This document shows, in pieces, positions 57,885 to 64,000 of a DNA stretch of 64,000 nucleotides; position 1 is the stretch's first letter, and each line of letters opens with the position of its first letter. The translations under genes and the position numbers were made by a program. The stretch is from Sweltsa coloradensis. Its lineage: Eukaryota; Arthropoda; Insecta; Plecoptera; Chloroperlidae. The DNA lies in NCBI GenBank assembly GCA_024449915.1, contig JAMZAV010001447.1:1-64000 (forward strand). Reading direction: 5' to 3'. A model generated the notes under the pieces. That model ran no database searches. It was not told where the DNA came from and saw only the letters and a program-made list of their open reading frames with translations.

Positions 57885-58625
57885 CTCAACGCTGCACGCA
57901 TCTGACTGCAGCTATACAAAACTTGTATAAGCAGTGTATTGGCAACAATTACACATCTAACATTTTTAATGCCGTCTGCAATGTTTCCTTAACGTTATAA
58001 ACGACTACATACAGCAAAAAGTAATTACTATTTTAATTTGGTATGATGCAAATTCGTGGTGGCAATTCTCACACTAAAGTTGTCGTTTCGGCCGACTATA
58101 TTGTCACTTGTTGCTATCACTTAGTAAATAAACTCCCATGACACTTTTACCTCAGAATTTCCCCGCATATGTTGTTAATTTAGAAGTTGGTTTACAAAAA
58201 AATATAACCTAAGGATGTAGCGATCAGAGAATATTTCCAAAATTTTTAAATATTTGTCTCCTACACATGTTTTGGAAACAATTACAAAACACCTCTTTGA
58301 TGGCATTTTTTCGGTTAGCTAGTAAAAAAACTAAGGTATATTTATAAGTTAGTGCAAACCACAACTCTACAGAGCAATCGATATAGTTTAAAAGTGACCC
58401 AGAATAAAGTTCTGCATTCTGCATTTAAACCTGGTTGTGCGAGCTCATCCAACTTTGCCAGGATTTTATAAATAACAAATATAAAGTTTGTTCTAAAGAC
58501 CCATGTTAGCTGTACGCTGTATTTGAAACTACACGGAATGAAACGTTGGACACCCTGAATGGGGAAACAATCCAAACATTTTATCTGGTTACAGGAAAAT
58601 TATTTTGGTTTGATATACAAATACA

Positions 58626-59030
58626 CTTGGAAGCTTCGCCAACGCTGTTTCCAGTCGCGTTGATGGATGAGCTTTCATGGATGATTATCGTTGTCCTAAA
58701 AGTACGATTTCTATGAGAAATATTTCTTCGGTTATCCCTAAAATCATAACATATTTACGTTTAGTGATTTAAAACGTTCCCATAAAGTTTCATCAAGATC
58801 GGAATAGCCATTTGCCCGATCGCGAGCAAAATACCACGAAAATAGTGCATTACAAATTTAAAAAAATCGTAAAAAAAAGTACGATATTCATGAGAAATAT
58901 TTCTTCGATTGTACCGAATAGCTAAGTTCAGAGATTTAGAAAGTCCCCTTCAATTGCATAATATGCCGCTTGCCCGGTAGAGAGCGAACAAACAGAAAAA
59001 AAACAAAAGAACACCCGATCTATTTTTCTC
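58626..59030 (-). mobile_element. Helentron-like element, decayed
   Basis: The minus-strand 3' end reads GCTCATCCATC, AACGC-GACTGGAAACA-GCGTT, GGCGAAGCTTCCAAG (final CTAG decayed to CAAG). The interior has two AAATATTTCTTCG(A/G)TT repeats like 36890-37060 in inverted sense. Confidence 0.5.
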
Positions 59031-59038
59031 GGGGTACC

Positions 59039-59215
59039 GGTAAGTAAATAAATAAATAAAATAAATTGTAATTAGAGTCTACCCACTCAGTTATATAACT
59101 GATTTTCAGGGGGGGACGTTAAATTTAAAGCCGACCAAGCCAACCCGGTAGGCGTTACGAATAATTAACGTATAGAAATCGTTGTCTGTCTTACTGGCTG
59201 GTTCATCGTACGTCC
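59039..59215 (-). mobile_element. Truncated tRNA-SINE, 3' half
   Basis: (AAAT)n, then AATTGTAATTAGAGTCTACC, CACTCAGTTATATAACTGAT and AAGCCGACCAAGCCAACCC. This is the 3' half of the 59586 element. Confidence 0.7.
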
Positions 59216-59494
59216 CTCTCTAACACACAGACGAAGCGGATGTAGAGGATATTGCTTGATGAGTGGTCGAGTGGTCATTACTTCATTGTCTCAGTTAGCT
59301 TCCATCTAACGCTGCTATATCAACATGTCAAGGCGTACTAGGCAGACGGGACGCGGTCATATAATATTGTGCAGGACGACTCGGCTAGATCTGCGTAGTC
59401 GTGGCGGGTAGCGTAAACACGGGGGGATTGACTAAAGTAACAAAAATTGGGATGTGAAAGCCTGAGGCACTGTAAATATTAATATTTAATACAT

Positions 59495-59585
59495 TTCAGA
59501 AGTTAAAAAATCTATCCCGATTGATGTTCGAACCCGAGTCTCCCACATTCCAGGTAGGCGCCTTTGCCAACTAGACCACCGAAAT
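59495..59585 (-). mobile_element. tRNA-cored element, one arm kept
   Basis: The minus-strand core TGGTCTAGTTGGCAAAGG, CCTAC-CTGGAAT-GTGGG, GGGTTCGAAC is followed by TTTTTTAACTTCTGAAATG. The 5' arm is replaced by the tail of the neighbouring SINE. Confidence 0.55.
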
Positions 59586-60044
59586 TAATAATAATAAATA
59601 AATAAATAAATAAATAAATTGTATTTAGAGTCTACCCACTCAGTTATATAACTGATTTTCAGTGGAGGACTTTAAATCAAAGCGACTAAGCCAACCCTGT
59701 AGGCCCCGACGCAATCGGCGAGTGAGCGATAACCAACCAAAGATCGTTAATTTTAATAGGAAATATAGCAATCAGTGGTATGGACAGTGCGAACACCCGC
59801 GGATCAAAACCAGAATCAACAAGGCCGATTCAGAACAACTTTTAAATTTATTATGTGCCTCGGCTCCAAAGTCACCGTTTACAAATCCTCAACACAAGAA
59901 CTGATGGACAGTCCAAATCAGAAGTTGAAAAAACTGACTATGGCGGGAATCGAACCCTGGACCTTCTGCATTGAAAGCAGATACGCTAACAACAAGACCA
60001 ACGAGCCACACACAAGACCAACGAGCCACACAAGACCAACGAGC
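59586..60044 (-). mobile_element. Full-length tRNA-derived SINE, inverted, with triplicated 5' end
   Basis: Tail (AAAT)n at 59586-59620, 3' hairpin TCAGTTATATAACTGA, body collinear with 1919-2351, tRNA-like head at about 59937-60006 (B box GGTTCGATTCCC, arm TCTGC-TTTCAAT-GCAGA). The first 18-20 bp of the head (GTGGCTCGTTGGTCTTG) are present three times in tandem to 60044. Confidence 0.85.
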
Positions 60045-60141
60045 CAACGGTAACTCTATTATATATAACTATAAAATATTAAAGACAATTGTATTTATTT
60101 CTTAAAATTTTGGTTTGCATGCTTAATTACGATGGATGCCG

Positions 60142-60260
60142 AGTAAGCTATAGCAAATTCGTCCTGACTGTTACGTATGGTGGAGGTGCCGGGTAGCCTG
60201 ACTGGTACACATGGTGGAGGTGCCGGGTAGCCTGACTGGTACACATGGTGGAGGTGCCGG
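60142..60260 (+). repeat. Three-unit 34-bp tandem repeat (GGTGGAGGTGCCGGG)
   Basis: Units start at 60179, 60213 and 60247: GGTGGAGGTGCCGGGTAGCC then TGACTGGTACACAT. A preceding TAAGCTATAGCAAATTCG matches 17243-17260. Confidence 0.8.
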
Positions 60261-62395
60261 GTCACTAAACGCGAGTATGAGAACGTAAAAATTGTTATGA
60301 ATTTTTGGCGATACTTTATCAACACTTTTTCACATATTTTTAATAGCTACTCTTTTGATACAGTTTCTTTTTGGGGGAATTTTTTAACATTGTTGCTTGA
60401 ATAAATAAAATTTTGATATATCGATATCCAAATTTTCGAATATATCGATAATAATTTACATGATATGTCATATCCCAGCCGTACTCAAAAAGCAATTTCC
60501 CAAAAGCTCTTCACTTTTGCGGTGATGCGTGACGGAAGAGCGTTTTTGGTACATTGACCCTATACATTTTAATTTATTTTGTAAGGTCAAATTTTTTTCA
60601 GGTCATTCTATTTATTAGTATTAATTTGAGTTTTCACTTTACTTACAAAGAAAAAACCTAGTTAAATAATGCAACATTTTCAAAGATCTATTCTTCCTTC
60701 AACAGGCAGATAAGACATTATTTTATAGAATTTTACCATTTAACTAAAATACACCCACAATATATATGATGTATAATAAAAGCAAAAAGCAAACCATTGA
60801 TGATGTTGTTGCTACGCTTATTCAACAAGTCTTGTTTAATGCTTTCACCCCTCTATCTACTGACGGATTGCACGCCCAGTCTCTAGCTTAATATTCTCTT
60901 GTGAAAGATATTTCTAAGCTGTGTTTGACTCTGTGTTCTTACTTTACCGGATAAGAAGCTATTCCAGATTGTATTTAATATTCAGGGAATCTTTGAAATC
61001 TCAAAATTACACCGACTACGTTTATCAGAGCAATTAGAAGGAATATTTCGCATTATTAAAGGCCTTAAAAATATGTAATATGAGCTTAGTGTGCGTGACA
61101 TTGCTTAAATACGAGCTCGACTGTTTGTGTGTTTGTGTTACATTCCTCTCTACTGGACCAAGGGCTACTCCGTGTGTGGTGAAATGTTAATGCTTAGGGA
61201 AGCTAGAAATCTAAAATCTTTGTATACTGGCACCACACGTTTCGTAGTGCAACAAAAACAAGTTTTCAATTTTCATATAAAACACATTCACGAAACTTTT
61301 AAATGAACAATTGCATTGATATATTAGCAACTTCATTGACCATGGACTTAGAATAGTAACTGGCGTTACTGGACCTGCATCTTTATGGGATTCTTCTTTG
61401 ATTCTCGTTTCCGGTTTAAGCCTTAACTTTTAGCGCCAAAAACATTGGCGGCCATTTTAGCCCATTAAAATGTAAACATTTGTGAAGACAAGCGAAAATG
61501 GCTACAATGTTTGACGAGTTTGTTTTTTCGGTCTAGTTTCGCAGTACACGAATTAACCAAGAGATGCATATTATCCAATCCATGATTTGACGACACAGTA
61601 TTTATCAACAATGATTAAAATTTTGGCACTAGGCCTATTCGTTAGTTCTTAATGCTTGTATTTTCTTCTGGTAATATGTTTTAATGATACGACGACACAT
61701 TGCTATTAAAACTATCATTAGCGAAGCGCTATTTATTTATTTATTTATTTAATTAACGTCCTATTCAGTAAAAAAACTGATTTACACATATATTACTGAT
61801 TTACATATTATTATAGAAGCTTTGAGTAAAGAATCTATTACACTCAATGTTAAAGCAGTTTTCTTCTCTTCAGAAAACGCAGATTATAATGTATACAAAA
61901 CATTGCACACATATTGCAACACGTTTATCGAAGGTCATATAATAACAATTATATCTTGACATGTGAATGTTTTGCTTTAGAACTAGGTAAAACAAGAAAC
62001 GCCGACTAGCAAGATATCTACTTATATCACTCGTAAGTTATGCGGAATGTGATTATTTTCTTCATGCCTTGTTTATATGGCATTGTTGACTGAAGGACTA
62101 TACACATGGCTCCCTTATATCGCATCGTTAAATAAGATTGTGTTTTTATGGCTTGCAAATAATTATACGAGTTTATAATCATTTAACAACGATCTTTGTG
62201 CTCAAGGCTTTGATAACCTACTTTATTGACCTGCACGTGACTTTGATTCACTGAGTCACAGATTCCAGTAGAACAACATTGTATTTTTACAAATTAGATG
62301 GGGCGCTGAGCTTGGCCCAACTCAAATACGCACTCAGGTGTTGACGATTGAATATAATTATCAATGTTTTCATGAATGTTAATAGAACTGTTCCT
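60261..62395. other. No gene recognised; one SINE/LINE tail
   Basis: An inverted tail module at 61735-61785 ((ATTT)n, ACGTCCTATTCAGT, AAAACTGATTTACA). ATATCGAT-rich patch at 60415-60450. No exon with homology; the Walker A exon of ABCG was sought here without success. Confidence 0.4.
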
Positions 62396-62840
62396 TTATA
62401 TTGATATCCACACTTGGTTGCCAAGAATTAGCCGTAAAGAATCATTGCGAGTTATGTCCAAAACGTGACAAAAATGGAAAATCGAACTCATGGATTTCAA
62501 TTAAAAAATATCACACCAAACCGTTTATCGGTTTATCTTACGATAAAACCAAATTAACCTGCGCGTTCACATTGATATCCAGTATGAAAGCTTGCGTTAA
62601 AAAATCTGTACACTGATGAATAAATTCCGGAAGTTCATCAAAATTGAGTGAATTACGGAGATCTCAAATATTTTATTCAAAACCGATTAATTAACTTAGA
62701 AATACGCGTACTGGATCTCATAGATTGATCCTTAATTAACGTTCGTGTGAAATATGATATCGATTGTGTTAACCGTTTCCCCGGAATAACATGAGAGCTG
62801 AGCGCCTAAACTCGTATCCGCACCAGCCTCGGCGACTCTT
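62396..62840 (+). repeat. Dispersed unknown repeat, copy at right
   Basis: Collinear with 27050-27540 (blocks listed there); begins ATTGATATCCACACTTGGTTG and ends near GCCTCGGCGACTCTTCTT. No coding frame. Confidence 0.6.
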
Positions 62841-63870
62841 CTTCAATACCGCAATCTGTAGAAGTTTAAAATGTAATACACCGTTCAAATAATTAGATGG
62901 GTTTAAGAAGCTTGGTTGCGGCCGCACGGCGTCTATAGAGTGCAGTACTACTTACGTACTTTCCGGGTTACATGAAGGCAAACCAAGATTATTTTTATCT
63001 GTTTTCACCTCACGACGGATAACTAAATACATATTTATTCGTGCATAGCTATTTTTCTATTTAATTACAGATTGTTTCTTGCCGAGTCCTCAAAGTCCAT
63101 AAAAATTAGCTATTTCTGATCGATATTTAAAAATGTGTGTGACAAAACGGGGCAAAAATTCGAAAAACAAATTATGTTCGAGGAACAGTATAACTTTTTT
63201 GAGTATGCTCAAAATATTATCTTCACTAATGGAAAAATGTAGGCGCAGTGCGATAAGTCCTAACGCACATTTTCGTCTCGAATCGTTAAGCGTTCCCATG
63301 CTAATTTGATTGTGATTTCGAACTTCATGCATCCATTCGTATACAGTAGGTTCGTTTGTTAACTTACACCTTTTGACTGAGGTGGTAGTACTATGGCGTA
63401 ATTGCACTCGCTGGTTGCTACACTTTGCCACCAATTATAAAACACTTTTAGGACTATTGGCTGCACCCTCTCCCCAGTTCACACCCACAGCCACTGTCTC
63501 AATAAAAAAAAGGAAATATTTTGGAACACTTTGACAAGCACCTTTTTGGCTATTAAATGTTATTTTTACATGCTCACATGTGATTGGATGTACCTCAAAT
63601 TTTTGTTTGTTTTGTTCTGTTTTAAGTTCTTATTTAAATGTGTTTTCTCCTTTCCCCCTAAAACCTAATTTTAATTTATGTGAAATTGATATGTAAACTT
63701 GATATGTAGCCTATACATTGTTAATACAAAAGTTGTAATAAAAAAAAGTTAGGAATGGATGGTTTTGGTGCCACTCATGGCAGAATTTAAGTATTATTAA
63801 GCTTACGTCTATCACTTTAATCGAGCTTATAGAGAGAAGCTGGCAGAGCCTGCGGTCGCGCCCAATAAGC
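62841..63870. other. No feature recognised
   Basis: AT-rich; no exon, repeat ends or RNA gene that I can support. Confidence 0.4.
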
Positions 63871-63889
63871 CCGTTCAAGCACTAGCATC

Positions 63890-64000
63890 GCTTATAGACA
63901 GTGGTTGCTCGAGCGCGCTCGAATCTGATTCGGGAGGTCCCGGGTTCGAATCCCGTCGAGACCGGCAATCCTGACTGGAGGTTTTTTCCGAAGATTTTCC
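63890..64000 (+). mobile_element. tRNA-like SINE head running off the window
   Basis: A-box-like AGTGGTTGCTCGAGCG, arm CTCGA-ATCTGAT-TCGGG and B box GGTTCGAATCC, then CCTGACTGGAGGTTTTTTCC. The body is cut by the window end. Confidence 0.55.

Noticed and set aside
59662..60053. Two overlapping open frames of 80-92 codons
   Set aside because: They lie wholly within the inverted tRNA-SINE and include tRNA-head antisense.
61487..61540. Possible first exon (ATGGCTACAATGTTTGACGA) after a GCGGCCATTTT-type leader
   Set aside because: It stops after 12 codons without a donor; no continuation recognised.
57344..64000. Search for the ABCG exon with Walker A (GxxGxGKS/T) on the minus strand
   Set aside because: No stretch with the motif plus flanking ABCG1/4 residues and splice sites was found by reading; the exon is probably outside the window.

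Overview
This is animal nuclear DNA from an invertebrate-type genome. Genes are split by kilobase introns, a non-LTR/LTR/SINE/MITE load fills most of the sequence, and (TAGGCC)n-like motifs recur. The species cannot be named from the sequence. There is no bacterial, organellar or CRISPR signature.

The only substantial host gene is an ABC transporter half-molecule of the ABCG1/ABCG4 type on the minus strand. Nine exons can be placed to the base with matching splice phases: 56750-56940, 54647-54792, 39942-40125, 36404-36580, 34497-34645, 31724-31892, 28959-29059, 26521-26676 and 15046-15387 (stop). They cover the NBD from just after Walker A through the signature, Walker B and H-loop, a linker, six TM segments and the C terminus. 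The N-terminal exons lie beyond 64000. Exon 39942-40125 carries two anomalies: an exact 5-bp tandem duplication at its splice acceptor that breaks the frame, and about 20 missing residues after the H-loop. A 5S-like SINE sits 16 bp from the acceptor of exon 56750-56940. At the left edge there is one exon of a Regnase/N4BP1/KHNYN-like NYN ribonuclease (+ strand, 1-92), followed by a decayed 14-3-3-like coding remnant.

Layout: 1-450 has the two edge gene fragments. 487-2351 has a Helentron-like element, a LINE RT remnant and a tRNA-SINE. About 2700-10480 is a degraded BEL/Pao-type LTR retrotransposon with homopolymer-ridden sequence. 10500-26500 is the last ABCG intron and downstream flank, packed with hAT, pogo-like and piggyBac-like non-autonomous elements; several hAT copies have exact 8-bp target duplications. 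26500-40125 has the TM-domain exons with foldback tRNA elements and three tandem Helentron-like copies. 40126-54646 is a 14.5-kb intron with a 1.75-kb palindrome and a LINE. 54647-56940 has two NBD exons. 57000-64000 has SINEs, tRNA-cored foldbacks, a 55-bp near-perfect palindrome and no recognised exon.

The most unusual material is (a) a set of related elements with asymmetric terminal inverted repeats and a conserved 3' hairpin ending in CTAG, matching Helentron-associated elements, (b) tRNA-like cores with a Pol III T-run enclosed by terminal inverted repeats, and (c) the frame-breaking duplication in the ABCG gene.
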